Assembly: GCA_015178975.1 (NCBI GenBank)
Contig: WHVD01000026.1
Location: forward strand, 1-64,000
Direction of reading: 5' to 3'
DNA length: 64,000 nt
Source of the DNA: Hysterangium stoloniferum
Taxonomy: Eukaryota; Basidiomycota; Agaricomycetes; Hysterangiales; Hysterangiaceae
The position numbers and the translations under genes were made by a program. Shown piece by piece: positions 10,392 through 21,142 of the stretch (positions are counted from its first letter, which is position 1; every line of letters begins with the position of its first letter). The notes under the pieces were generated by a model that worked only from the letters and a program-made list of their open reading frames with translations, did no database searches and had not been told where the DNA came from.

Positions 10392-11034
10392 TGTAAAGGG
10401 TATGCATATATGCATAATTGGACTAAGGAATAGTAGTTGGATTATAGTACTTTATTATTTATCTTTTATTTTCTTTCATTTTATTCTTTCTATATTTCGA
10501 GCATACCTTTATTTTGTAGTTCGAAGCTTTGTGTATACGTATGGGCGCTCTCGGCACCAAAAAGATAGACACTTTTACCCAGCAGACACCACCTCGTAAA
10601 CGACCCAGACGTCGAATAGCGAGAGGTGTCAAGGGTAACGTCTCAACTACCTATAAAGGTAGTATTCTCTTGCATTCTAATGTACTTTGGACTCGAACCG
10701 CGAAGGTCGAGTTCCACTCTAAGGTCTTTGTGCTAGTCGACATTATAGTTGACTCGCGCTATTATCTCTTTACTCTAGATATTCAGCTTCGCGTTGATTA
10801 TCTATCTCACATCTAGCTACGAGTTGTACCGTGAAGGTCAACTCTTTCATTCTTTCATTCTAGCCGTCAAGAGCAACTGTACAGTTGCTCTTGTAACGCG
10901 TAGCGTGTCTTCTTACTAGTACTGCTTGTCTAGTAATCTACGGTATTGTACTGTACGGTCAATACCTGCTAATAGTAGTTGAATAAACACTATTCTTCGT
11001 ATATTGAACGGTCAGAATCTATCGACTCTTCACA
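10392..11034 (-). mobile_element. Solo LTR, family C, TSD ATAGG
   Basis: The 643-bp LTR (TGTAAAGGG..TCTTCACA as written on the plus strand) is flanked by ATAGG on both sides (10387-10391 and 11035-11039). Removing it and one ATAGG restores the RT reading frame. No internal region remains, so it arose by LTR-LTR recombination. Confidence 0.93.
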
Positions 11035-11144
11035 ATAGGAAGTTGAACAGCCTAACAGTTCCCGATGAATTTCCATTGCCATGCCAGTCTGAAATCATGC
11101 AAGCGCTTTCAGGATCCAACGTCCTATCTTCCTTTGATGCGTTA

Positions 11145-11706
11145 GGAGGATAACCCAAAACTTTAAAAATTATTTATCCACTAAAGTATATATATTTATA
11201 TTGTTTGTTGTAAAATTAATATTTAATCAAATTCAGTTGATTAGGTATCACTCTGAAGAATGCAAAAATATTAATATTTATCCTATATCTGACAAAATTT
11301 AGTCAAACAATCATCTGTAGATTATTCTTTTGGAATAAATTGCACAATGGGGATTCGTACCCCAGATATTTCTGGTTAACTCTCTAAACCAACTAAATTT
11401 AAATTATATGAAATATATTTGAAAGTTTGCTTGTATACAAGAGAATACATCATAACCCAAAGATTAAGTCATAACCCAACTAATCTTGTTTAACCCAAAT
11501 AATCTAGGTTAACCCAAATAATCTTGTGTAACTATGTCATTTGTGTGTATTTTAAAAAGGCATGCATATTTTAAAGATGAAATTTCAGGTAATTAAATAT
11601 AAACTCATAGAATAAGTTGTCATGGCCAGAAGGAATAGACTCACTTAGAAAATATGAGAATTATTCAGTAAAATTTTGTATATTCAATAAAGTGTGACCA
11701 TCCTCC
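11145..11706. mobile_element. AT-rich MITE with TTA target duplication
   Basis: Ends are GGAGGATAACCC and, on the opposite strand, GGAGGATGGTCA; the flanks are TTA on both sides (11142-11144, 11707-11709). TWA duplications and short GG-starting inverted repeats are typical of PIF/Harbinger MITEs. Removing 562 bp plus one TTA restores the RT frame (GAT GCG TTA GCC GGC). The middle (11450-11530) holds about four imperfect TAACCCAA-TAATCT units. No coding capacity. Confidence 0.85.
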
Positions 11707-11979
11707 TTAGCCGGCTTTACCCAACTCGAAATATTAGAAGAAGACAAACCAAAGACTGCCTTCAGATCCCACTGAGGACTGTGGCGATTCAGGAGAATGC
11801 CCTTTGGACTCCATAATGGACCCTCTATATTCCAGAGAGTTATGCAAACCGTACTTGCACCTTACTTATGGATATTCTGCCTAGTTTATATTGACAACAT
11901 CATGATCTTTTCTAAGACATGGGACCATCATTTAGAGCATTTAGACCAGGTCCTACAAGCCATAATTGCAGTGGGAATC

Positions 11980-12386
11980 TGTCAGGGGACTCTCTGTCAC
12001 AAACCCTAGTAAGCACCATTTTCTCATCTCATTGAAGTCCTTGAGTCCACAGTCCAACCCCTGCCTTTGTCACATTCCCTCTCCTTGTGGATATCAACCA
12101 CTCTGGCTAATATGTAGAGTAGAGGACTAACTTCAGAAGTTCATAGGAGTAATATTCCATTGTGGGAAGAACCTCTGTTCTGTAATAGGTAAAGTTATTT
12201 TTAGACTACTGGGTGCCTATGGGTCACACCTGGCAGGGGGAATTCCTTAGACTGTTTCTCTTCGGATTCCCTCCTGCTAGGTGAGTTAGGTAGTTGTCTG
12301 TATGTATGTATTAGTTCTAATATATCTTTGGATTCCCTCCTGCTAGCCTAGTGTGAGTACCACAGGCTACAGGGGTTGCCCTTACA
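11980..12386. mobile_element. Solo LTR, family E, TSD GAATC
   Basis: The 407-bp insert begins TGTCAGGGGA and ends GCCCTTACA, with GAATC on both sides (11975-11979 and 12387-12391). Its removal restores the RT frame at GTG GGA ATC ACC. I found no second copy in the window. A repeated TCTTCGGATTCCCTCCTGCTAG / TTTGGATTCCCTCCTGCTAG pair lies at 12260-12345. Confidence 0.85.
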
Positions 12387-12968
12387 GAATCACCCTCTCA
12401 CCCAAAAAGTGCTACATTGGGTATAACTTGATTCTATTACTAGGACATAAGGTGTCTAGACTCGGTTTTTTGACCCATCAAGAAAAGGTCACTGCCATAC
12501 TAGAACTAGCTACATATGCCTACCAAGATAGCAGATCTTCAGTGTTTCCTCGGGATGGTTCTGTACTTCTCCACTTACATACCATTTTATTCCTGGACAG
12601 TTGCTCCACTCTTCAACCTCTTAAAGAAAGGAGTTCGTTGGACTTGGGATTCCAAACACGCCAGAGCTTTTGACGACATCAAAGTTGCGTTGAGCTCTGC
12701 TCCAGTACTCGGACACCCCACGAGTGGCATGCCTTATCAGCTATACACGGACACTTTGGACTTCGCATTGGGATGTTGTCTCCAACAAATACAGAAAATG
12801 ACGCTCAAGGATCTAAAAGACACCAAAATCTATGCCCAAGTGAGATCAGCCTTCGATCAATCTCAAGATGTGCCTATTTTTGTCACTCGTTATAAAACCA
12901 AGGAGCCGGAATTCACTTGGACAGATTCTTGGGCCTCAGATTTTGACGACACCAGCGTCACTGTTGAG

Positions 12969-13110
12969 TGTGTCATTTGACTCTCTTGTTATTCTCTTCA
13001 ACACTCGAGCAGTCGCTCTGAATCATACTTCAAAGTCAATTCTCTTTCATTCGTCTTAGCTATCTAATCTACTTAAGATAACTAATCCTCTCAACCATAT
13101 TGAACTAAAT
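12969..13110 (+). repeat. LTR fragment, family D (internal part)
   Basis: The segment matches the family D LTR interior (CAACACTCGAGCAGTC, TAGCTATCTA, TATTGAACTAA) and follows the pol remnant, as a 3' LTR would. It is truncated on the right by Tc1-like sequence. Confidence 0.65.
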
Positions 13111-13590
13111 ACAATGGCTCAAAAAACTGTCCCAATGTTTTCTCATTTTTGAAAGGTTGGGTTGGCATGGATTATTGACATCAGCAGAAAATCTAAGTAA
13201 ATTATCAAGGGTATTATGGGATCATGGATTGAAGGTAAGCCTTGATTCATGTGATGTAAATAAAAACCCATTGAATAATAAATAAAACAAAACAGCTACT
13301 CATTGGGACAGTTTTTTGACCTATGATTATTTTACTATCTAGTACTTTGTATGCCTCCCTTTTTCCTGTATAACTGCCCTGATCCTTCTAGGCATACTTT
13401 CTATGAGACCTTGACAGACTTCTGGTTGGATTGCATTCTACTCCTCCACCACTCTCTCCCACAATTCATGTACTCCCTTGGGTGATGTGTTATATTTTTG
13501 GAGTTGGCATTTGAGGTGTTCACAAAGATAGTCTATGGGGTTAAGATCAGGGGATTGGGGAGGCCAGGATAGTACTTGAATTTCATCCAA
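13111..13590 (-). pseudogene. Tc1/mariner transposase 3' fragment with terminal repeat
   Basis: On the minus strand the frame shows the last third of a Tc1-type DDE transposase: VLSWPPQSPDLNPIDYLCEHLK (the catalytic D/E-adjacent PPQSPDLNP motif), then ELWERVVEE, an in-frame TAG at about 13437, and the usual C-terminal RRIRAVIQEKGG before the final stop near 13340. Beyond it lies the element end: CAAAAAACTGTCCCAATG occurs at 13116-13135 and inverted at about 13305-13322, as in long Tc1 terminal repeats. The 5' part is missing; at 13590 it is fused to copia gag sequence. Confidence 0.75.
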
Positions 13591-13821
13591 TTGAGTATGC
13601 ATGGGATCTGCCAATTCTCCAGTTACAACCTTCCACTGGTCCAAAAATTTGAGTACTGTCTTCATACTAGCGCTCCATGTAAAATAGTTGTCCTTTCATA
13701 GCTTCAGAAAGACTTGATATGCACTTCCAGTACTCAATTCATAGTCCTTGATCTTCTCCAAGGTAGTCATGATAGTAATCCTGAGTTCTTTTACTGATAA
13801 GAAGGGCCGGGGTCCATAACC
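13591..13821 (-). pseudogene. Copia gag N-terminus with PBS
   Basis: ATG at 13770 (minus) opens MTTLEKIKDYELSTGSAYQ, followed by a stop, then KDNYFTWSASMKTVLKFLDQWKVV, a typical copia Gag start. The same sequence occurs at 28810. The PBS is at 13806-13821 (minus strand GGTTATGGACCCCGGC). LTR sequence must follow from 13822 rightward, but its far end is not clear. Confidence 0.7.
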
Positions 13822-14014
13822 TAAAGATATACAAGTGGTACAAGTGGGGATAGTTGTTCATTATTGTTCTTTACACTAATTCTCATATATATAAATGGTA
13901 CAGGTGGATAGAGTTTATCCACTAAGTGGATTGATACATCATAAGCCGCATCACCTATTGTATCATATGTGCAGCTCCACTCATTCCGGTGCCTATACCT
14001 TCAACACTCATATC

Positions 14015-14290
14015 TCAATAAGCCCCGAGATGTTCGGTTCTGTGTTTTGAAAAAAAAAAGACTCCTCGTTCCTCCTTCTTTTGGTATCTGTTCAAGGATC
14101 ATTCTGGGTTGCTTCTTGGAAGAGGGGCAAGGAAACACCAAGTGTCGTAGAAATGAAGAGATACTGATTGTTAATTCATTACTGCAGAGCAACAGCTCCA
14201 ATGAGCAAACTTCATAATGTCAGCGTGCCTGGAGGGTTGATAGCGTGTTTTTAACACCCCCACCCCCCTGTGCAGTTCTAGCAAGTCAAA
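14015..14290. repeat. Outer inverted-repeat block F (left copy)
   Basis: This segment matches 27371-27645 in inverse orientation, from CCCCGAGATGTTCGGTTCTG to the CTAGCAAGTCAA end. It carries no gene and flanks the hydrophobin region on its left. Confidence 0.75.
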
Positions 14291-14549
14291 AGGAATTTAC
14301 TCACTCTTTAACTACGTTGATAAATTAAGAACGAGTCCTGGTTATGAAAATTAATTATTCAACGTATTAATCGTGGACTTTAAGGTGTCTCGTGGCATTA
14401 TGAAGGGACAACAATGGCGTGTGTAGGGATCTTGATTGAACCCCAAACAAAAGAGGCGATTGAATGTGCATATGTACTTAAAAATTGATACCGCCGACGT
14501 TCCGGAACTTTGATGAGAGACGTCATGATTGTATGTATTACTCTTACAG

Positions 14550-14704
14550 CGAACTCGGTCAAGGTGCGGGCTGTGCCCAGGAACCCGTGTGCTGCCAGAA
14601 TGGTCAGTTCAACGGTCTAGTGAGTATTGTTATTGTCTTGCGCTAATCCATCATTACTTACAAACTTGTAGATCAACATCGGTTGCACTCCAATTTCCCT
14701 GTAA
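14550..14704 (+). pseudogene. Class I hydrophobin 3' fragment (exons 3-4 only)
   Basis: Exon 3 (14550-14619, 70 nt) encodes ..GAGCAQEPVCCQNGQFNGL; exon 4 (14672-14704, 33 nt) encodes INIGCTPISL then TAA. Both exon lengths equal those of the intact hydrophobins at 22650 and 25983, and the intron borders (GTGAGT..TTGTAG) are kept. The CC and last Cys of the eight-Cys pattern are present, but no exon 1 or 2 is found in the 250 bp upstream, so the gene is truncated at its 5' end. The copia element inserted 75 bp downstream. Confidence 0.85.
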
Positions 14705-14783
14705 ACTAGCAGTCTTCTACGTTTCTCATGATTGTATCCTGTTCAAACGTATGGGATGTCATAATGCTACCTTAGGAGAACTT

Positions 14784-15055
14784 TATTAAAAATAGTATGA
14801 GTTGACTCTATTGCAATACACAATATACAAGAGTTTAATAAGCTTGTAATAAAAGTACTTTGTGTCTCAATATCTTGTGTCAGTTAGTGTAGCACCTCCT
14901 GACAATATAGGTTGGATGCTCTGGGAGGTGTATAGTGGTTCTGACACACATTAACCTCCAAATGCATGGTCCACAATTAGCATCTTCATATGAAAAGTTG
15001 CAATAATTGGTGGACTCCCCCTATAAAAAGGTGTGTTTCATCATCAAATTTAACA
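14784..15055 (-). repeat. Copia 3' LTR
   Basis: On the minus strand it reads TGTTAAATTT..TTTTTAATA, so it ends in TA rather than CA; the same is true of the other copy. A CTATAAAAAGG motif lies at 15021-15031. Confidence 0.95.
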
Positions 15056-15094
15056 CACCCCCTTGATGAAACACTTTTTTAATCCCATATCTGT

Positions 15095-18000
15095 TCAATT
15101 TCCTAATCCCATCATAGATCTGAACTTTTCCACCTTTGGTTTTGGTAATGCTTTGGTTAAGATATCTGCCGGCATTTCATCTGTTTGTAGGTAGATAGGG
15201 TTGATTGATTCCTTTTCTACCATGTCACGTAACCAGTAGTAGCATAGGTCCAGATGTTTCATTCGTCCATGATGTTCTGGATTCTTGGCTACAGTTAGTG
15301 CTGACTGGTTGTCAATGAAGAGTTTTGATGGACATGGTGCCTTGTATCCCAATTCCTTTAACAGGTTCTGCATCCAACAGATCTCCTTCCCTGCTGCAAC
15401 TGCAGCAACATATTCAGCTTCTGTGGTGGATAGTGTCACAATTGGTTGTAGTTTGCTGCTCCAACATACTGCTCCTGATCCCACTTTGATTATGTACCCT
15501 GTTGTTGATTTTCCACTGTCCTTGTCTCCACCATAACTAGCATCACTGAAGCCAACGAATAGATCTGTATTTAATGGATCAGGACCATATGTGAGTTTCA
15601 TATCCATAGTTCCCTTCAAATATTGGAATAGATGCTTGACAGCCTTCCAGTGTGCTATACCAGGATTTGAATTAAACCGAGCCAATACTCCTGCAGTGTA
15701 TGCAATGTCGGGACGGGTGGTAGTGGCCAAGTACATCATGGACCCAACTGCATTAATGTAGGGAATGTCACGCATTTCATTCTGTTCCTCCATGGTTTTG
15801 GGTGACTGATCTGATGATAGTTTTGCCCCTGGATCCATGGGTGTACCCACTGTATGACAATTTGACATCCCAAATTCCTGTAATTTGTTCAAGATGTACT
15901 GGCGTTGTGATAGAGAGATAGTCCGCTTTTCTCGATCTCGTGTGATTTCAATGCCTAATAGGAAAGATGTAGGTCCTAGATCCCTGAGTTTGAAATGTGT
16001 AGCTAATTCAGCTACAAAATCATCCAGGACCTTTTCAGATGGTCCTGCAAGGGTGATGTCATCTACAAATATGGGAACAATGACTTTGATTCCATCTCGT
16101 TGATAGATATAGACCGATGGATCAGAATAAATCCGCTTGAAGTCCATTTTCTCTAGTACACTCCGCAGGTGTTTGCTCCAGAGATTGCTTGCCTGCTTGA
16201 GTCCATAGAGCGACTTGTCTAGTCTACATGCTACATCTGATCCTCCTTGGTGAAATCCTTCTGGCTGGACCATGTATATTTCTGCATCAATATCACTGTT
16301 GATGAATGCATGTGATATGTCAACTGATCGGAGGTGAAGGCCTTCTGCTGCAGCCAGTGCTAATACTAGACGAATAGTAGCATGGCGCATTGTTGGGGCA
16401 AAAATCTCTGTATAGTCAAATCCTGGTCTCTGGTTGTATCCTTTAGCAACCAATCGTGCCTTAAACCGTTCTACTGATCCATCTGCCTTTCGTTTCACTT
16501 TGAAAACCCATTTTGATCCTATAGCCTTTTTTCCTGGTGGTAGTTTCATTATGGTCCAAGTTCCATTGCTCATGTGTGTGTTCATTTCCTCCAAGGCTGC
16601 CTCTCTCCATTGTCTTGCCTGTGGACCATTCATTGCCTCTGTAAATGTCCTTGGTTCAGAAATAATTGACACATGTGCCTCCTCCAATTCCACTTCATCG
16701 GTACTGTCAGAAGTGGTAGGATTGGGTTCCCAGGTTTTCCACCATTCATTAGGAGGTTTTTTGTTGCGCAAAGGTTTTCGAATGGCAATTGGTCTGTTAT
16801 CTTCCTCCTCCTCTTCCTCCTCCTCATTATCTGTGATCTGGGGGGATGGTGTGATAACATTGTCTTCAGATTCAGGTACAGGGAATTCATGATCCTCCAC
16901 AGGGGCAGTTGGTAATTCACTCGGTGGATTATCATCTTCTTCAACAACTGGACCCCCTGGGATATAATCCCTAGTACTTGATTCATCCTTCCCACCAGTA
17001 TCTGGAACTTGTGGTGGTTGGTGTTTCCATGTGTATCGTTCATCAAATTCAGCTCGTTCACTGATCACTATCCTTCTTGTCAATGGGTTGTAGAATAACC
17101 ATCCCTTATACCCTTCAGGATACCCAATGAAGATGCATTTCTCCATGTGAGATCCCAGGCTTGATCGTTTATCCTTTTGAATGTGGACATATGCAATGCA
17201 TCCCCAAACTCTGATGTGACTGATATTTGGTTTCCTTTTGTGCCAAATTTCATATGGGGTTTTGTCCTTTAAGGCAGATGATGGGCAGTGGTTCCAGATG
17301 TGTACAAATGCAGCCAGGCAGTACTCCCAGAAGTTCTTGGGTAGTTCAGACTCTGTTAGCATGGTTGTAATCCCTTCTGCTAATGTCCGGTTTGCACGCT
17401 CTGCCATTCCGTTTTGCTGAGGTCTATTACGGACTGTATGCTGACGCAAGATACCATGTTTATCGGTGAATTCAATGAATGCCCTTGACATGTATTCTCC
17501 ACCCTTGTCATCCCTAAGTTTCTTTATTTTCCGTCCAAGGAGGTTTTCTGCAAATGCTTTGTACCGTTTGAATGCCCAGAAAACACCACTTTTGGACTTG
17601 ATTGGGATGACATAATAGAATCTTGAAGCCTCATCAATGAATGTAACCCAATAGTAACATCCAGATCGGGATCTTGTGCCAATATAATGTACATCTGTAT
17701 GTACCAACTCCAAAGGTTCATTGCAGTGATGTTCTGAGGGGGGAAATGGGTTGGCATGCATCTTTCCTGCAAGACATGGTTCACAAATTGGATCTGGTTT
17801 AGCCTTTGAATTAAGTACCAATCCTTTAACCATGTTTCTTCTCATTAGATTCTTTATCCCCTCATAGTGGTGATGTCCCAATCTTCTATGCCACAGAGAC
17901 AGATCTAGAGGTAAAGTAGAGGACATGTGCACATTCTCCATTTTATTTATAATAGTCTTGCCATCCAAGTAGCCCACATTTCGATCAGTGATTGATGCAG

Positions 18001-19174
18001 TGAATAAAAGATTCCCATGGCGATGAAATCTTATGGTTTTGGATGAAATGTGTACATCAAATTCTTTATAACTTGTGAGGTATAGGACAGCAAGAAGATT
18101 ATTATGTAAAGCTGGAACATGTAATACTTTTGTGAATTCAACCTCCCGGCTAACTCTTCCATCAATGATTGGTTGAAAAATAACACTCCCAACACCTTCA
18201 GAATATACAATTCTATTGTCTGCAAGTTTTATTGGGGTTCTGTATGGGGTATAGGTGTGGAACCAGTTGTAATGGGGTGTCATATGCGATGTGGCCCCTG
18301 TGTCTGTATTCCAATCATAGATATTAGCTGAGGTTGCACATGCATCATGTTGTGAAAAGACACTTGCTTTTCCTGTCTGTTCCTCTACTTCCTCTATTTT
18401 TGCCTCTTCCATCTTGTTAGCACTGTTGCGTGACTGCCAGTATTGCTGTATCTTTTCTTTATTCCTTGGCTTTGGACAGTCATAGCTGAGGTGCCCTTCC
18501 TTGTCACAATTATAGCAAACCATCTTTTTTCGATGCTTGATGGGTGCTTTGGCCCTATTAACCATTTCTCCACGGCGATTGCGATTTAGTTCCTCGCTTC
18601 TAAATGCCTGGAGAATGGTATTCTTGTCCAACTTCTCCATGAGTAATAATGATGAGGAGAGGTGTGCATATTCCTCAGGAAGAGCCCGGATGAGTGCCAT
18701 GCATTGTAATTCTTCATCCAACTTTTCAATTGTGAAGTCCTTTGGGCGCAGGTTTTGAATAGTCCCCATTGCTTTATCAATTCTGACACCCAAATCCATC
18801 AAAGACTCCTTTTCATCCTTTTGGATTGAGAATAGGTCATCATAAGCATTGAAGCGGGCTCCTGGTTTTTGTTGTAAGTGTGTCCTTTCCAACAAGTCCC
18901 ACATTTTGATTGGATCTTCTTCAAATCCACGGAAATGCACCCTCTGATCATTTTCCACCATAAGATATATCTCTGCAGCTGCTTTCTCTGCCTTTGTTTC
19001 CCACTTCTCAATGTTATCACTGCCATTTACTGGCTTGATTTCTTTTCCACAAACAAGCTTCCAATAACCCAACTTCATCAACCATGCCTTCATTTCTCCA
19101 GACCATTCTGGATAATTTTGGTTGTTTAATGGTTTGAATTTTGGTAATGATTCTGAGGATGTCATGCTTGACAC
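15095..19174 (-). CDS. Copia Gag-Pol polyprotein, 1359 residues
   Basis: Domains in order: UBN2-like Gag (about 1-200); CCHC zinc knuckle CYNCDKEGHLSYDC (220-233); aspartic protease DTGAT (291-295); GAG-pre-integrase HHCC (WHRRLGHHH, then CEPC, about 428-467); integrase core with HTD (493), the DDKGG Asp (about 555) and the PQQNGMAERAN Glu (about 592); acidic linker with eight consecutive Glu (about 784-791); RVT_2 reverse transcriptase (about 870-1110) with FVDD catalytic box (1036-1039); RNase H (about 1200-1340, SDASYGGD, STTEAEYVA, DNQSA). All catalytic residues I could check are present and there is no stop or frameshift. Translation as a single frame is usual for many copia elements. 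Confidence 0.97.
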   Translation of the reverse strand: MSSMTSSESLPKFKPLNNQNYPEWSGEMKAWLMKLGYWKLVCGKEIKPVNGSDNIEKWETKAEKAAAEIYLMVENDQRVHFRGFEEDPIKMWDLLERTHLQQKPGARFNAYDDLFSIQKDEKESLMDLGVRIDKAMGTIQNLRPKDFTIEKLDEELQCMALIRALPEEYAHLSSSLLLMEKLDKNTILQAFRSEELNRNRRGEMVNRAKAPIKHRKKMVCYNCDKEGHLSYDCPKPRNKEKIQQYWQSRNSANKMEEAKIEEVEEQTGKASVFSQHDACATSANIYDWNTDTGATSHMTPHYNWFHTYTPYRTPIKLADNRIVYSEGVGSVIFQPIIDGRVSREVEFTKVLHVPALHNNLLAVLYLTSYKEFDVHISSKTIRFHRHGNLLFTASITDRNVGYLDGKTIINKMENVHMSSTLPLDLSLWHRRLGHHHYEGIKNLMRRNMVKGLVLNSKAKPDPICEPCLAGKMHANPFPPSEHHCNEPLELVHTDVHYIGTRSRSGCYYWVTFIDEASRFYYVIPIKSKSGVFWAFKRYKAFAENLLGRKIKKLRDDKGGEYMSRAFIEFTDKHGILRQHTVRNRPQQNGMAERANRTLAEGITTMLTESELPKNFWEYCLAAFVHIWNHCPSSALKDKTPYEIWHKRKPNISHIRVWGCIAYVHIQKDKRSSLGSHMEKCIFIGYPEGYKGWLFYNPLTRRIVISERAEFDERYTWKHQPPQVPDTGGKDESSTRDYIPGGPVVEEDDNPPSELPTAPVEDHEFPVPESEDNVITPSPQITDNEEEEEEEEDNRPIAIRKPLRNKKPPNEWWKTWEPNPTTSDSTDEVELEEAHVSIISEPRTFTEAMNGPQARQWREAALEEMNTHMSNGTWTIMKLPPGKKAIGSKWVFKVKRKADGSVERFKARLVAKGYNQRPGFDYTEIFAPTMRHATIRLVLALAAAEGLHLRSVDISHAFINSDIDAEIYMVQPEGFHQGGSDVACRLDKSLYGLKQASNLWSKHLRSVLEKMDFKRIYSDPSVYIYQRDGIKVIVPIFVDDITLAGPSEKVLDDFVAELATHFKLRDLGPTSFLLGIEITRDREKRTISLSQRQYILNKLQEFGMSNCHTVGTPMDPGAKLSSDQSPKTMEEQNEMRDIPYINAVGSMMYLATTTRPDIAYTAGVLARFNSNPGIAHWKAVKHLFQYLKGTMDMKLTYGPDPLNTDLFVGFSDASYGGDKDSGKSTTGYIIKVGSGAVCWSSKLQPIVTLSTTEAEYVAAVAAGKEICWMQNLLKELGYKAPCPSKLFIDNQSALTVAKNPEHHGRMKHLDLCYYWLRDMVEKESINPIYLQTDEMPADILTKALPKPKVEKFRSMMGLGN

Positions 19175-19313
19175 AGTAGGGAAATTTTCGAAAATCCGAA
19201 AATTAAGGTTTCTTGCTTATGCAAGCAAAAGTGACAGGCTCAACCAAACACAAAAGTTGGTTTGTTATACCTCCAAATTCAAGTACTTATAGTAATGTGT
19301 ATTACAATTAGAA

Positions 19314-19329
19314 GCCGGGGCCCATAACC
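19314..19329 (-). other. Copia PBS, half initiator-tRNA type
   Basis: The minus strand reads GGTTATGGGCCCCGGC directly after the 5' LTR. Its complement contains GGGCCCATAACC, the anticodon arm (CAU) of a fungal initiator tRNA-Met, as expected for priming by a cleaved half-tRNA in the manner of Drosophila copia. Confidence 0.7.
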
Positions 19330-19601
19330 TATTAAAAATAGTATGAGTTGACTCTATTGCAATACACAATATACAAGAGTTTAATAAGCTTGTAATAAAA
19401 GTACTTTGTGTCTCAATATCTTGTGTCAGTTAGTGTAGCACCTCCTGACAATATAGGTTGGATGCTCTGGGAGGTGTATAGTGGTTCTGACACACATTAA
19501 CCTCCAAATGCATGGTCCACAATTAGCATCTTCATATGAAAAGTTGCAATAATTGGTGGACTCCCCCTATAAAAAGGTGTGTTTCATCATCAAATTTAAC
19601 A
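19330..19601 (-). repeat. Copia 5' LTR
   Basis: The 272 bp are identical to 14784-15055. Transcription would start inside it on the minus strand. Confidence 0.95.
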
Positions 19602-19879
19602 AACTTTTATCAAAGGAAAATATTATGTAGTTCACTGTGTCTGGTACTCCCTCAATTGATGATCTGAAGTAAGAATTTTAAGCTTGTTGAATTAGCCTAC
19701 CTGGTCATGTATTCAGGTAATCAGTGTCCTCGTCACGTCGGTGATCATGGGGACTAACTATGCGATCACGACAAGCTGTCTAACTACCCATATCACTTCA
19801 AATACTCAAACAACACCTCTGGTTCACAATAAGCCCCTGTTAAGTGGCGCAAGTCTGTAAATGTTGCTGATCTGATTTT

Positions 19880-20050
19880 GCTTGGCTTTGACTCGGCTTC
19901 TATGCCAGTGTTAGTTTAAAGCCGGCGGTGGCATTCTGGCACGGTTGGCTACAGTGACCAGCTGAGCCGTGAGCCCTCAGTGAGCTGCTGGGGAGAGCCT
20001 AGCTAGACCACGCTCCCACTCTACGGCCTGAAGCCAAAGCCGTCAAAACA
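19880..20050. repeat. Outer inverted-repeat block E (left copy)
   Basis: Diverged inverse match to 26936-27115: both share TGCTGATCTGA, CCGCTTCTAT/GGCTTCTATG, TACGGCCT and AGCCGTCAAAACAC in mirrored order. It abuts the downstream side of the hydrophobin pseudogene unit, as block E does for the intact right-hand gene. Confidence 0.6.
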
Positions 20051-20540
20051 CTATTCATGACCTGCAGTCAATGATGCTTAATAGCTGGACGATTCACGGT
20101 TAATTCTAGCTCGTGGTGCTCGGGGTAAGGGGGAGTCTCGCTGCGTGAGTTATCGAGCAGAGGCGGTTGTGAATGGAATTTTATAATCAAGATATCAGGA
20201 TTTAAAGGAAAAGATTTTTGGTTGTTTATCCAAGCAGCGACTTTTTGTTCAAATGGCTGCATTTAGAGACAGTGACCAGATGTTTCAAGACACAAAGTTT
20301 GCCATCCTCTGCCAGACCTGATTAGTCTGGGGCTAAGGTAACTGTGGACGGCCTAACGTTTCACACATTTCTAGAAAAAACACAATATTTTCTATGGGAA
20401 CATGGCTTTTAATTTCATTGGTATTTAAAAAATACCAGTTTAAGACTACGGATGTTAGAAGTATACGAGAAGCTCAAGGAGGAATGTCTGCTGGATCCGC
20501 CGTCCGCTTCAAACAATATATCGTCTATACAAAAGGGATT

Positions 20541-21142
20541 CGAGAGGGAGATAGGAGTGCAGCCAACGTTCGCCTACATCTCCGATTAAGAGGCTCTTAT
20601 TTTATGGAAATTTAATATTTACAACACCGTTGAAAGTTAACATCCTTGCATTTTACGGGTGTTGGCGCTGTCTGCTCCTTTCGCGCCTCCACTGTCAAAA
20701 TTATCTCAGATAAATAAAGACAATAATGATACGCTACAACTTGTGCAATAGTGAGGGGAGTGCAGTCCAGCCCAACAATAGCAGTAGGATCGTTGAGGAC
20801 AACGTTGAGACGCTTCAGGACCGCGCTAATGGGGCCACTGCCTGTGGCTCCAGCGTTCTTGCAACATTTCGGAGATCCTAGGGTCGCAGATTTTATCAAT
20901 AAACTAAATAAAAAGAGGAGACCTGTGTTGCATTGAGAAACAGGAGGGGGTGTTGCTGCTGCTGCTTGCGGCCTGAACGGCGTTCCAACATTTTGCAGAT
21001 CCTGAACTCACAGGGCTTATCAGTGAAGTAAATCAGTAGAAGAGTGGAGTATAAATACCTGGTTTTCATTGAGAAAGAGTGTGAGCACTGCAACGGCAGC
21101 CAGGAGATCGAAGACTGCAGGGACGGCAAGAGAGGATTTCAT
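20541..21142 (-). pseudogene. Class I hydrophobin pseudogene
   Basis: It starts MKSSLAVPAVFDLLAA at 21142 and the QCNTG..KCCKNAGATGSGPISAVLK..GLDCTPLT core is easy to read, with the CC and third Cys positions. Lesions: sequence between signal peptide and first Cys is rearranged (a partial second copy of exon 1 sequence around 20935-21050); the exon 2 donor is changed from GTGTAAGT to GCACAAGT; the exon 3 region has lost its CC pair and the preceding Cys; the final TAG reads TCG. Its 5' flank (to about 21640) aligns with the 5' flanks of the two intact genes, so the whole unit was duplicated before decay. Confidence 0.85.

Larger units (their letters stand above)
9814..12968 (+). pseudogene. 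pol: Ty3/gypsy pol remnant split by three insertions
   Basis: Once the inserts at 10392-11034, 11145-11706 and 11980-12386 are set aside, the frame reads as RT: SPWGVPAFVVYHNGKPQVVIDYR ends at 10391, KLNSLTVPDEFPLP resumes after the first insert, AGFTQLEI after the second, ITLSPKKCYIGYN after the third. The RT catalytic box at about 11884-11900 is YIDN instead of YIDD, a G-to-A change that would abolish polymerase activity. A TGA at about 11776 replaces a probable CGA. Downstream, after a frameshift near 12510, an RNase H-like stretch (PYQLYTDTLDFALGCCLQQ) runs to 12980. LTR family D pieces bracket it. It is an old, dead copy that served as a landing site. Confidence 0.85.
14784..19601 (-). 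mobile_element. Intact Ty1/copia element, TSD AACTT
   Basis: The element is 4818 bp, with 272-bp LTRs (14784-15055 and 19330-19601) that read identical over their whole length, flanked by AACTT (14779-14783 and 19602-19606). A purine tract AAGGGGGTG precedes the 3' LTR (15056-15066) and a PBS follows the 5' LTR. One uninterrupted Gag-Pol frame fills the inside. Identical LTRs and an open frame point to a very recent insertion and possible activity. It split the left arm of the hydrophobin duplication. Confidence 0.97.
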
